DNA of 64,000 nt from CAYPNF01 sp964411985 (lineage in GTDB: Bacteria; Verrucomicrobiota; Verrucomicrobiia; Limisphaerales; J093). The stretch covers positions 69,387 to 133,386 of the forward strand of contig CAYPNF010000018.1 in assembly GCA_964411985.1 (NCBI GenBank). The letters are read 5' to 3'. The stretch's first letter is position 1, and each line of letters begins with the position of its first letter. Below, in pieces: positions 1 through 7,962 of the stretch. Made by a program: the position numbers and the translations under genes. The notes beneath the pieces were generated by a model. The model did no database searches and had not been told where the DNA came from. It saw only the letters and a program-made list of their open reading frames with translations.

Positions 1-1295
1 ATGCGGCTAAGGAACCGCCGTTCGGTCGCATGCAGACCGACGTGCAGGACTACGGGTTCGGCACCAACGCCGATTACGCTCTGGGCCGCATGTATTTTTC
101 CGCCGAGACCCTGGGCGATGGCAAAAACGAGATGGACTGGCGTCGGCACATCCTCTTTCTGAAAAGCGCACAACCAACCGGTCCGAACTACTTCGTGATG
201 CGCGACACCTTCACCGGCTACGACGGAGCAGCGGTAGCGCCGACCGGCCGCAAAGCTTGGTGGCACTGGTTGACGTTAGACACCGCAGACCTGACAACGG
301 TCAACGGGACGGCGTTCGACGCCTTACAAGTGCCGGTTGAAACAGTCATCCCGGAGAGCCAGTGGCCAACCCTGACCGGCAACACCATCGAGATGGGAAC
401 CAAATACGGCGCATCCACGTGGTTTTGGTTCGACACGCCGACGACCCCGAGACTCCAGGCGACCATCCAGATGCGCTACGGAGTCGCACCTGCTGACTAC
501 CAAACTCAGTTTGCCAAACAATTGCCCTCGATTCCGCAACCCGGTTCCAAAGAGCAGCGTACTGTTTACCGAATGGAGGGAAACGCAGACACCGGATTCT
601 TCTACGTAGCCTATCCGCGCAAGGGCAACGAGGCGGCACCGGTCTGCACGCGGCTGGCGCCCGGTTGCTTGAAGATGGTCACCTCCGAAGCCACCGACTA
701 CGTGTTCATTGATGATACTCCGTTCAATTTCAATCAGGAGGGCGTGGTGTTCTCGGGCAAAGCCGGCGCGGTGCGGGTCTTTCGCGATCACGTGGTCTTC
801 TGCATGAACAGCGGCACAGGCAACATTGGATACAAAGGCCACGTCTTCAGTGGGAGCGGTCCCTTTGAACGCAGCGTGCCCAACGACAAAGTAGTTGCCG
901 GCACCGTGGATCTGGGCGGACAACCCAAGAACATCCTGACGGTCGAAATCGGCCAGGGGATCACCGTGCGCGGGGAGGGGCCGTTCAAGGCGGCGCTGGA
1001 TGGCAACGTGATTCGCATCCATACCGAGGGACGTGCGCGGCACTTTATCGTGGAGCCTTTCCCCGATTGGCTGATGAATCCCCAGTTCACCATCGATGGT
1101 CAGGAATGGCTCTGCTTTCCAAGCAAGGCGCGTGGCGCCGACGGTAGCAACAAGGGTATCAAGTCGAGCCAGGAGAGCCGGAGTATCGGCTGCATTTTCT
1201 CCACTTTGGACGGTACCCACGATCTGGAGCTTCGGCAGCGCATTTGGGTGAGTCCGTGGGATTGCGGGATAACACGGTCGGTGGGTGCTAAGTGA
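1..1295 (+). CDS. C-terminal part of a heparinase II/III-like secreted protein (truncated by window edge)
   Basis: The reading frame is open to the left edge of the window (in frame from base 3), so the true start lies outside; the first internal ATG is at 30. The visible part looks like the C-terminal beta-rich half of a large polysaccharide lyase-like protein. It aligns by eye with the end of the heparinase-like protein at 4092-7949: both have an RDTFTG motif (near base 198 here, near 6755 there), then a PR-x-x-x-E-AAP segment, an APG-x-x-K segment and a GAVR strand. No catalytic residues can be assigned because the helical domain is missing. The stop is followed 28 bases later by the URO-D-like gene. 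Function as a lyase is inferred from the paralogue only. Confidence 0.7.
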   Translation, partial: AAKEPPFGRMQTDVQDYGFGTNADYALGRMYFSAETLGDGKNEMDWRRHILFLKSAQPTGPNYFVMRDTFTGYDGAAVAPTGRKAWWHWLTLDTADLTTVNGTAFDALQVPVETVIPESQWPTLTGNTIEMGTKYGASTWFWFDTPTTPRLQATIQMRYGVAPADYQTQFAKQLPSIPQPGSKEQRTVYRMEGNADTGFFYVAYPRKGNEAAPVCTRLAPGCLKMVTSEATDYVFIDDTPFNFNQEGVVFSGKAGAVRVFRDHVVFCMNSGTGNIGYKGHVFSGSGPFERSVPNDKVVAGTVDLGGQPKNILTVEIGQGITVRGEGPFKAALDGNVIRIHTEGRARHFIVEPFPDWLMNPQFTIDGQEWLCFPSKARGADGSNKGIKSSQESRSIGCIFSTLDGTHDLELRQRIWVSPWDCGITRSVGAK

Positions 1296-1311
1296 TGCTA
1301 CTTATGTCAAC

Positions 1312-1317
1312 GGAGAA
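1312..1317 (+). promoter_or_regulatory. Ribosome binding site GGAGAA that fixes the URO-D-like start
   Basis: GGAGAA lies 6 bases before ATG 1324. An in-frame GTG at 1285 inside the previous gene would add 13 residues but has no comparable site, so ATG 1324 is preferred. Confidence 0.6.
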
Positions 1318-1323
1318 GCCATC

Positions 1324-2373
1324 ATGAATAGTCGCGAACGAGTTAAGAAAGCCATCCGATTCGGTCGGCCGGATCGGTTGCCTATTTCCCATGCGGTGCT
1401 TCCCGCCGCGCAACTCAAATACGGGCAGGCGCTCAACGAGATGCTTGCCGAGTATCGCGAGGACTTTGGCTGGGATTTCATGGCCGATATGCCTCTCGAA
1501 CACTTCCCAGCGCTGTATCGAGAAGGCAGGCACCGCGATGCCTTCGGCACCGTCTGGCACGTCGAGTGGACCGGGATCTGCGGCATTCCCGCAGAATGCC
1601 CCATTTCGGATCTCGATCGCTACGCCGAGTACCGCTGGCCTGCAGACTTCACCGCCGGGCCACCTTCGGGTCGTCAGTACAGCGGGCACATGTGCGGATT
1701 CGATGACCGCTGGTATGCGCGCGGGGCCTGGATCACGTATTTCGAGCAGCTCCAGCAGCTGCGTGGCATGGAGAAGTTCCTGATGGACCTCGCCAGCGAA
1801 CCCAAAGAGCTTGAGCTCCTTATGGATGACATGCTGGCCTTCAACCTGAGGTGGCTCGATAAGTGGACCAAACTCGAATACGACGGCCTGCACTTCGCGG
1901 ACGATTGGGGCGACCAGCGGCGGCTGTTGATCAAACCCGGCCTCTGGCGACGTCTGTTCAAACCGCGTTACGCCGAGATGTTCAAGCGTGTTCATGATGC
2001 GGGCATGGATGTCTGGTACCACAGCGATGGCCGCATCAATGATATCTTCGGAGACCTGATTGAGATCGGGGTGGACGTCATCAACTGCCAGGTAGTCGTG
2101 GTAGGCCACGACTGGATCGCTGCCAACGCGCGCGGCAAAGTCGCCTTCCGGACCGACATTGACCGCCAACACATCCTTCCTTTCGGCACGCCGACGCAAG
2201 TCCAGGAGGAAGTGCAGCGCGTCTTCGAGGCGTGCGGCACTGCGGACGGCGGGATCGTGGCCTGCGGCGAAGTGGGGCCGGACGTACCCTTGATAAACAT
2301 CCGCGCCATGTACGAGGCCTTCCGCAAGTACGGCACTGGTTCTTGCCCGGCGGGCATCCAGCAGGTGCGCTGA
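1324..2373 (+). CDS. Uroporphyrinogen decarboxylase-like (URO-D/MtaA superfamily) protein
   Basis: This 349-residue cytoplasmic protein starts with the SRERV-x-x-A-x-x-x-x-x-PDR-x-P pattern typical of the URO-D superfamily, which contains haem-pathway decarboxylases and corrinoid methyltransferases of the MtaA/CmuA type. In methyltransferase members a HxC motif binds zinc; here the matching strand reads HSDG (near base 2020), so the usual cysteine is replaced by aspartate. The paralogue at 36769-37812 keeps HSCG. The gene overlaps nothing and is followed at once by the MFS transporter (TGA 2371-2373, ATG 2375), so the two are co-transcribed. Homologues beside glycan genes are common in PVC bacteria. 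A role in demethylating methylated sugars is a guess; haem synthesis is unlikely from context. Confidence 0.85.
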   Translation: MNSRERVKKAIRFGRPDRLPISHAVLPAAQLKYGQALNEMLAEYREDFGWDFMADMPLEHFPALYREGRHRDAFGTVWHVEWTGICGIPAECPISDLDRYAEYRWPADFTAGPPSGRQYSGHMCGFDDRWYARGAWITYFEQLQQLRGMEKFLMDLASEPKELELLMDDMLAFNLRWLDKWTKLEYDGLHFADDWGDQRRLLIKPGLWRRLFKPRYAEMFKRVHDAGMDVWYHSDGRINDIFGDLIEIGVDVINCQVVVVGHDWIAANARGKVAFRTDIDRQHILPFGTPTQVQEEVQRVFEACGTADGGIVACGEVGPDVPLINIRAMYEAFRKYGTGSCPAGIQQVR

Positions 2374-2374
2374 A

Positions 2375-4075
2375 ATGAGCAAGACCACATCAACCCCGGC
2401 CAGCCATCGGCGAAACACCTTCCTGTTCCTGTTCATCGCGGGCATGGGCGGTCTGCTCTACGGCTATGACATCGGCATCATTGGCACCGCGTTGCTCTAT
2501 CTCGACAAATGCGTTCGCCTGAGTGAGGCCGAAGTCTCCGTGCTGGCGTCCGCCGTGATGGGGGGCAGCCTGGTTTCATCCCTTGTGGCTGGGGCACTGG
2601 CTGACTGGCTCGGGCGCAAGCGCGTGATGATCGCCGCTTCGCTCCTCTTCGTGGTCAGTGTCGCCTTGATTGTGACCTCTCACGGATTCGCGCCGCTGCT
2701 GCTGGGGCGGACTCTCCAGGGGCTCTGCGCTGGCATGGTGGCCGTCGTCATTCCGATTTACCTCGCCGAATCGGTGCCGGCCGAGATACGCGGCCGGGGC
2801 GCTACCGCCTTTCAGTTCTTCATCACGCTCGGTCTGGCGGGCGCCATGGGTGCGGGCGCCTGGTATCAAGCTGGAGCCGAAAGGGCGGTGCTGGCCGCGG
2901 CCGGTGACGCCTCCGGCATCCTGGCCGCGCAGGACCACGCCTGGCGCCAGATGTTCCTCACCTCCGCGTATCCAAGCCTTGTCTTCCTTCTGGGAATGAT
3001 GTTTGTCCACGAATCCCCGCGCTGGCTCTTTCATCACGGACGCAAGCAACAAGCGCAAGCGGTGCTTCTGCGCACCCGTCCCGGTGAATTGGCCGCTTTG
3101 GAACTGCGCGAGATGGAGGAGCTGGCCAATGAAGCCGCGCGCCCAGGGCGAACCGGTTCCGAAGACTCGGTTTTCCAGCGCCGTTATATGATGCCTTTCG
3201 TGTTGGCAGTCGCGCTCCTGGGCATCAACCAGGCTACCGGCATTGTCGCCGTGTTCACGTTTCCGGTGGTGATGCTCCATCAGGCGGGCCTGACGGCCGG
3301 CATCGCCGCCAAGATCAGCCTCGCTCTGGGCTTGCTCAATCCCGTCGCGACGTTGGTCGGCATCGCGCTGGTTGACAAAGTGGGCCGGCGTTTCCTGCTT
3401 AAGCTGGGCACCAGTGTTATCATGGTTGCTCTGCTCGTCGGAATCGGCGCCTTTTGGAGCGTGGAATCGGGTCGCGTGGATGTCCGAGCCCGCTTGCAGC
3501 AGGCGGTATCGGGCAGCACCCTCACCTTTCCGGTTGCGGAGGCTGGCCCTGCTTTGGACCAGCGTCCCATGCAACTCACCGTTCTTTATGCTTACGACGG
3601 CAAAGAGCAAGTCGCCATCGCCGATACCAAAACCCAGGATTCCGTTCTGAAGATTGCGCCGGGGCCGAAGGACAAACCCAACGCGCCGCTCGAAATCAAG
3701 CGCGCCAAGTTCGGTCCGGCGCCGAACGTCACACTCGGTTACCTGATCTTCGCGTGTCTTCTGGTCTATCTCGCCGGCTTCGCGGTTGGGCCGGGCGTTT
3801 GCCTGTGGCTGATGTCGTCGGAGTTGATGCCCACGCGGATTCGGTCCTTCGGTATGGGCGTAGGCGTGTTGTTCAATGCCCTCGTCTCCATCGGAACCGT
3901 CGCCATCTTCCTGCCAATGGTTGGGGCGTATGGTTATGCAGCCATGTGGGGCGTGTGGTTCCTCTGCACCGCGCTCTACTTCTGTCTGGCCGCATTCTTA
4001 TTGCCAGAAACCAAGGGGAAGACGCTGGAAGAAATTGAACGCCAGTTTGTGCGGGGTGGTGCAGTATCGGAATAG
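2375..4075 (+). CDS. MFS sugar porter with large periplasmic insertion
   Basis: This is a 566-residue inner-membrane protein of the sugar porter family (major facilitator superfamily). It has the family signatures in order: GYDIGIIGTAL in the first helix, ADWLGRKR between helices 2 and 3, ESPRWLF after helix 6, and PETKGKTLEEIE at the C-terminus. Usual family members have about 450-500 residues; the extra length is an insertion of roughly 85 residues (about 362-448) in the loop after helix 9, predicted to face the periplasm. The loop is hydrophilic and ends just before a normal membrane helix, so it is not a frameshift. The gene starts one base after the URO-D-like stop. Probable role: proton-linked uptake of a sugar released by the surrounding enzymes. 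The substrate cannot be read from sequence. Confidence 0.92.
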   Translation: MSKTTSTPASHRRNTFLFLFIAGMGGLLYGYDIGIIGTALLYLDKCVRLSEAEVSVLASAVMGGSLVSSLVAGALADWLGRKRVMIAASLLFVVSVALIVTSHGFAPLLLGRTLQGLCAGMVAVVIPIYLAESVPAEIRGRGATAFQFFITLGLAGAMGAGAWYQAGAERAVLAAAGDASGILAAQDHAWRQMFLTSAYPSLVFLLGMMFVHESPRWLFHHGRKQQAQAVLLRTRPGELAALELREMEELANEAARPGRTGSEDSVFQRRYMMPFVLAVALLGINQATGIVAVFTFPVVMLHQAGLTAGIAAKISLALGLLNPVATLVGIALVDKVGRRFLLKLGTSVIMVALLVGIGAFWSVESGRVDVRARLQQAVSGSTLTFPVAEAGPALDQRPMQLTVLYAYDGKEQVAIADTKTQDSVLKIAPGPKDKPNAPLEIKRAKFGPAPNVTLGYLIFACLLVYLAGFAVGPGVCLWLMSSELMPTRIRSFGMGVGVLFNALVSIGTVAIFLPMVGAYGYAAMWGVWFLCTALYFCLAAFLLPETKGKTLEEIERQFVRGGAVSE

Positions 4076-4091
4076 TGAGAGGACCAGGACC

Positions 4092-7000
4092 ATGAAACGA
4101 TTGCATCTTACAACCATTGGGAACATAGCTGGCTTGATGTTTGCTGGGCTGGCTGGCGCTGCGGAGCGAAACCTCACGCTCCGCGATTGGACCGGCCGAG
4201 GCTTTGCGCCAGAGGTCATCAGCTACGATGTGCCCAGTGCCGGAGCGGTCAATCTCCGCGTGGCCGCGCCTGATGGCAGCCCGCTCCCGGTCCAGATCAT
4301 GCCTGGCGCGACGGAGGCTCGCGCCGTCCTGATCTTCCCGGCGGATCTGCCCAAGGACGCCACGATGACCTACAGGGTCACCGAGGCGGGCAAGGCGGGG
4401 CCGGCCGAGGCGGGCGTCAGAATGGATGGGGATACGCTTGTTCTCACCAATGCGCTGCTGGCGGTTCGTGTGCCAAAGGTGCAGGAGCGGAAACGTGTCG
4501 CGACCGGAGACCTGCCACCGCCGCTCGTTGCCTTCCAGTCCGCAGGCGGGCCTTGGCGTGGTGCGGGCAGGATGATCGGCGAAGCTGCAGCCGAGTCGTT
4601 CCGGGTAATCCAGGTTGCCGCTGGGCCGGTGCGGGCCGAGATCCGGTATGAGATCGATTATGCCGGCGGTGGAACCTACCGCTGCACTGTTCGCGTGGAC
4701 GCGCGCGAGTCCATCGCCGAGGTAATCGAGGAATTCGACCTGAAAGGAGCGCCGCAGAATTCACGGTGGGAGCTCGATCTGGCCGCCGGCTGGCAGCCGC
4801 AGCAGGCAGAATGGATTCGCGCCATGGGCAACGGCGGATACGAAGTCGAGAAGAAGCCGCTCGCCGACTTTGCCGGCAAGGATGTCAAAGCCGGTGGCGG
4901 TGGCTATGGAACTGGGGGCACCAGCAAGCAGCCGGGCGAAGCCGGGACTGCCGGACGCCACACTTGCCGGCTGCTGGCGCCCGACAGCAACTGGAGCGGC
5001 GATCAAGCCCAGTATGTCGGCCTGTCGGCGGACCAGAACCTGGCTGGGGTAGTGCTGCTTCACAAAGGGTCGTGGCGGCGTCCCAACAACCTTCCGGTGT
5101 GGAGCGGTGGCGCCGAGCTGGCCGTGCAGTTCCCCGTCGGGTGCCAGCCCCTCTCGTGGCTCAACGAGATTACGAGCGAGTCGTCGCCCTTCTCCATGCA
5201 CGAGCACGATCCGAATCTCCCGGCGACTTTCGGGCGCCGTGTTTGGGGACTCCAACTCGCGACGATTGACCGCGAGCCGAAAGGCTCAGCGCACGGAGAT
5301 GGCACGTTTTTCCGAGCCCGGGTGTTTTATGGCATCATTGGCCTCGACCGTTACAAGGACTTCGTTCTGTCATGGGACGACCAGAATGCTTCCTACCCGC
5401 GGCTCTTCCTTGGACCTGATGAAGTTGAGCGAATGCGAAAGGAATGGCGAAACTCGCCCGTGTCGGACGGTCTCGCGAAGCTCTACATGGTTACGGGTGA
5501 TGAAGCGCGCGCCCGGGCCGAACTGGAGGAGTTCAAGAAGCACATGCCGACGGCCTACATGCTCACGGCGGCCGCCATGGGGCATCACCACAACTACAAT
5601 TACCTATGGGTGATGGCCGAAGACCTCTTGTCGTGGCCGGGACTTCCGGCCGAGGACCGGACTATGATTCGCGCGCGGCTTGCGCTGGCCGCCTACCTTT
5701 ATGCCGACGGCGATGTGACCAGCAAAGGCACCGGCACGCACCACGGCAATCCGAATATGGGGATCGCCCGCCAATTCGCCGACGCGGCGTTGCTACCTGC
5801 CCTTCTGCCCGATCATCCGATGTACAAGTCATGGGCGGACTACTGGGCCGAATGGTGCGGTTACAAGATAGGGCACATGACCTCGGCGGGCGGCGACTGG
5901 TTCGAGCATGGCTCGGCCTACCAGATGCACGCGTTCAGCAAAGTGAACCGTGCCATGGCAGCGTGGGAAGCCACCAAGCCGGCCAACCTTGACGTGTTCC
6001 GCAAACGTCTGGCTGCTACGTGGCGCGCGACGTTGGACCAAACCACGCCGTTCGATCCCCGTGCTGGCTCGCGCCTGTTCATGGGCATCCACAACAGTCC
6101 GCCCGGGTTCGAGTTTGAGGCCATTGAAGGCGTCGGCACGCTGGCGCCGTCGAATCCCCATCTGGCCGCGAACTTGAAATGGCTTTGGCAAGCCACAGGG
6201 GCCGACAACAAGAACTGGGGCGAGAACTTCCATCCGATCTACGACCGGCCTTGGATTGTGGCCCAAGAGCCAGTTCTGGGCTCCCAGATCTATCCCGGAC
6301 TGGGCATCGTCTTCCGTGCACACCAGGGGTCGGACGAGAGCTGGATGTTCCTGCGCGGCGGTTACCACTGGTCCCATGCCTACCCGGACGAGGGCAACTT
6401 CAATTTCGTCGCGCACGGCTCGATCCTCATTCCGTGGCAGCCCTATCAATATTACTGGGCCGAGGACAAGAGCTTCAGCCTCTACAACACCGTCCGCCTG
6501 GGGGATCCGCGGAACGAGCAACCGTTTAGCTGGCCGGACCAGAACGTTATTGAACACGCATTCACCCCGACGGCGGATTACGCCCGTATCTCGATCGCTT
6601 TCCCGTCCTGGTACATCAACCCGGCGGTCGCCCCTGGCTATGGCGACCGACTCCCATTGGCCGCCGGGATGGAGCAGAAGGAAGGAGCGGTTCGACATGA
6701 TCGGCAGGTGGTTTTCGTCAAGGGACGCACCCCCAATAGCCCGACCTATGCGGTTTTCCGCGACACGTTTACAGGTCCGGGTAAATTGGCATCTTGGCTC
6801 AACCTGAACCTGCTGGGCCGCAAGTCGGACATCCAAGCTAATGGCAGGAACGTGACCGCCGCAACCGAGTTTCCCAAGCAACTCGAATTGCGTTTTCTTC
6901 AGGACTCTCCACCGGCCTTGGAGATGAAGGAGGACGATATCTTCCTCGCCCTTGCCGCGGTGCCGTTCGGCGCCAATGTCCTCAAGCGACTTATGGCGGA

Positions 7001-7949
7001 CAAAACCCCGAGCCCGAACTGGGTTCGAAAAGACCGGAAAGCGGCCAACTTCACTGAGAATCTGCCCGACCAGGAACGCCATGTCCTCCTGCGTCTGGCA
7101 GGGAAACCCGGTGAGGAGTTTCACTGGGTCATGTTCCCGCGGGCCGAGGATGAGGCAGCCCCGCAGATCGAGCGACCCGCGCCAGGGGTCGTCAAGGTGA
7201 CGCATGCCGAGGGCATGGATTGGATCTTCAGCGCGCCCGACCGCATTGAATGGAGCGGCGGCGGAGTAGGATTCAAGGGGGCTGCCGGCGCAGTGCGCAT
7301 CGCCAAAGACGGCAGTGTGACGCTGCAGCTTCTGGCCGGCGCCGGCGAAATCGCGTATCAAGGGGCGGGGATTCGCGGCATCGCGCCCCTGACCAGGAAC
7401 CTCGCCGCTGACGCAATCAAGCCTGGCGTGGATGAGGTGAGTGGAACGAAGTGTGCCATCGGTGGTGACGTGCTGAAACCCGGGCAAGAAGGCAACGAAC
7501 ACATCGTGAGTGAGCCCTTCAACCGCTATGCCGAGGACAACGTGACGATCAGCGGAGGCCGCGGGGTCGTGCGGAACCTGGAAGGCGGAAAGATTCGCTT
7601 CAGCACACCGGATGCAGTGTTCGTCGAGATGACCTGCGGCACGATTGGCATCCGTGGCATGGGGCCATTCGACTTGACCTACACGCCTACGGGGTGGTCG
7701 GGGACGGTAGACGGCACACGGCGGACGCTGGTGATGAGCGCTCCCGAGAATCTGACCCGGCCGATGCTGCTGCTCGATGGCCAGGTCTGGGCTTCTGGAA
7801 TTCCGGACGAACCGACCCCCTGGCGCGGACGCAATGAACCTCAGTTCGGTTTTGCAGCAGGCGTCGAAAGCGGTAAGCAGGAGTTCAAAGTTGTCGAATG
7901 GCAATGGCCAGTCGTGCCACCCATCCCCGCACGCGCCGCATTGAAATGA
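4092..7949 (+). CDS. Large secreted heparinase II/III-like protein
   Basis: ATG 4092 is chosen because it follows GAGAGGA at 4076-4082 and gives a signal peptide (MKRLHLTT, then a hydrophobic stretch ending AGAAE). The frame is open further upstream inside the MFS gene, but that part is not expected to be translated. The 1285-residue protein has an N-terminal beta-rich region (about 25-440), a helical region (about 450-730) with HGNPNMG and GGDWFEHGSAYQMH motifs that resemble the alpha/alpha toroid of heparinase-type lyases, and a C-terminal beta-sandwich region containing DEGNFNFVAHGS, characteristic of heparinase II/III-like domains. Such enzymes cleave uronic-acid polysaccharides by beta-elimination. 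The last 400 residues are paralogous to the truncated gene at the window start. Exact substrate is unknown. Confidence 0.85.
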   Translation: MKRLHLTTIGNIAGLMFAGLAGAAERNLTLRDWTGRGFAPEVISYDVPSAGAVNLRVAAPDGSPLPVQIMPGATEARAVLIFPADLPKDATMTYRVTEAGKAGPAEAGVRMDGDTLVLTNALLAVRVPKVQERKRVATGDLPPPLVAFQSAGGPWRGAGRMIGEAAAESFRVIQVAAGPVRAEIRYEIDYAGGGTYRCTVRVDARESIAEVIEEFDLKGAPQNSRWELDLAAGWQPQQAEWIRAMGNGGYEVEKKPLADFAGKDVKAGGGGYGTGGTSKQPGEAGTAGRHTCRLLAPDSNWSGDQAQYVGLSADQNLAGVVLLHKGSWRRPNNLPVWSGGAELAVQFPVGCQPLSWLNEITSESSPFSMHEHDPNLPATFGRRVWGLQLATIDREPKGSAHGDGTFFRARVFYGIIGLDRYKDFVLSWDDQNASYPRLFLGPDEVERMRKEWRNSPVSDGLAKLYMVTGDEARARAELEEFKKHMPTAYMLTAAAMGHHHNYNYLWVMAEDLLSWPGLPAEDRTMIRARLALAAYLYADGDVTSKGTGTHHGNPNMGIARQFADAALLPALLPDHPMYKSWADYWAEWCGYKIGHMTSAGGDWFEHGSAYQMHAFSKVNRAMAAWEATKPANLDVFRKRLAATWRATLDQTTPFDPRAGSRLFMGIHNSPPGFEFEAIEGVGTLAPSNPHLAANLKWLWQATGADNKNWGENFHPIYDRPWIVAQEPVLGSQIYPGLGIVFRAHQGSDESWMFLRGGYHWSHAYPDEGNFNFVAHGSILIPWQPYQYYWAEDKSFSLYNTVRLGDPRNEQPFSWPDQNVIEHAFTPTADYARISIAFPSWYINPAVAPGYGDRLPLAAGMEQKEGAVRHDRQVVFVKGRTPNSPTYAVFRDTFTGPGKLASWLNLNLLGRKSDIQANGRNVTAATEFPKQLELRFLQDSPPALEMKEDDIFLALAAVPFGANVLKRLMADKTPSPNWVRKDRKAANFTENLPDQERHVLLRLAGKPGEEFHWVMFPRAEDEAAPQIERPAPGVVKVTHAEGMDWIFSAPDRIEWSGGGVGFKGAAGAVRIAKDGSVTLQLLAGAGEIAYQGAGIRGIAPLTRNLAADAIKPGVDEVSGTKCAIGGDVLKPGQEGNEHIVSEPFNRYAEDNVTISGGRGVVRNLEGGKIRFSTPDAVFVEMTCGTIGIRGMGPFDLTYTPTGWSGTVDGTRRTLVMSAPENLTRPMLLLDGQVWASGIPDEPTPWRGRNEPQFGFAAGVESGKQEFKVVEWQWPVVPPIPARAALK

Positions 7950-7962
7950 GCGGATAACCCCT

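Noticed and set aside
1288..2445. 385-codon minus-strand frame opposite the URO-D-like gene
   Set aside because: The plus-strand gene has family motifs and a ribosome site; the other frame has neither.
3876..4091. Extension of the heparinase-like gene upstream of ATG 4092
   Set aside because: It lies inside the MFS gene in another frame, whereas ATG 4092 follows a ribosome site and starts a signal peptide.
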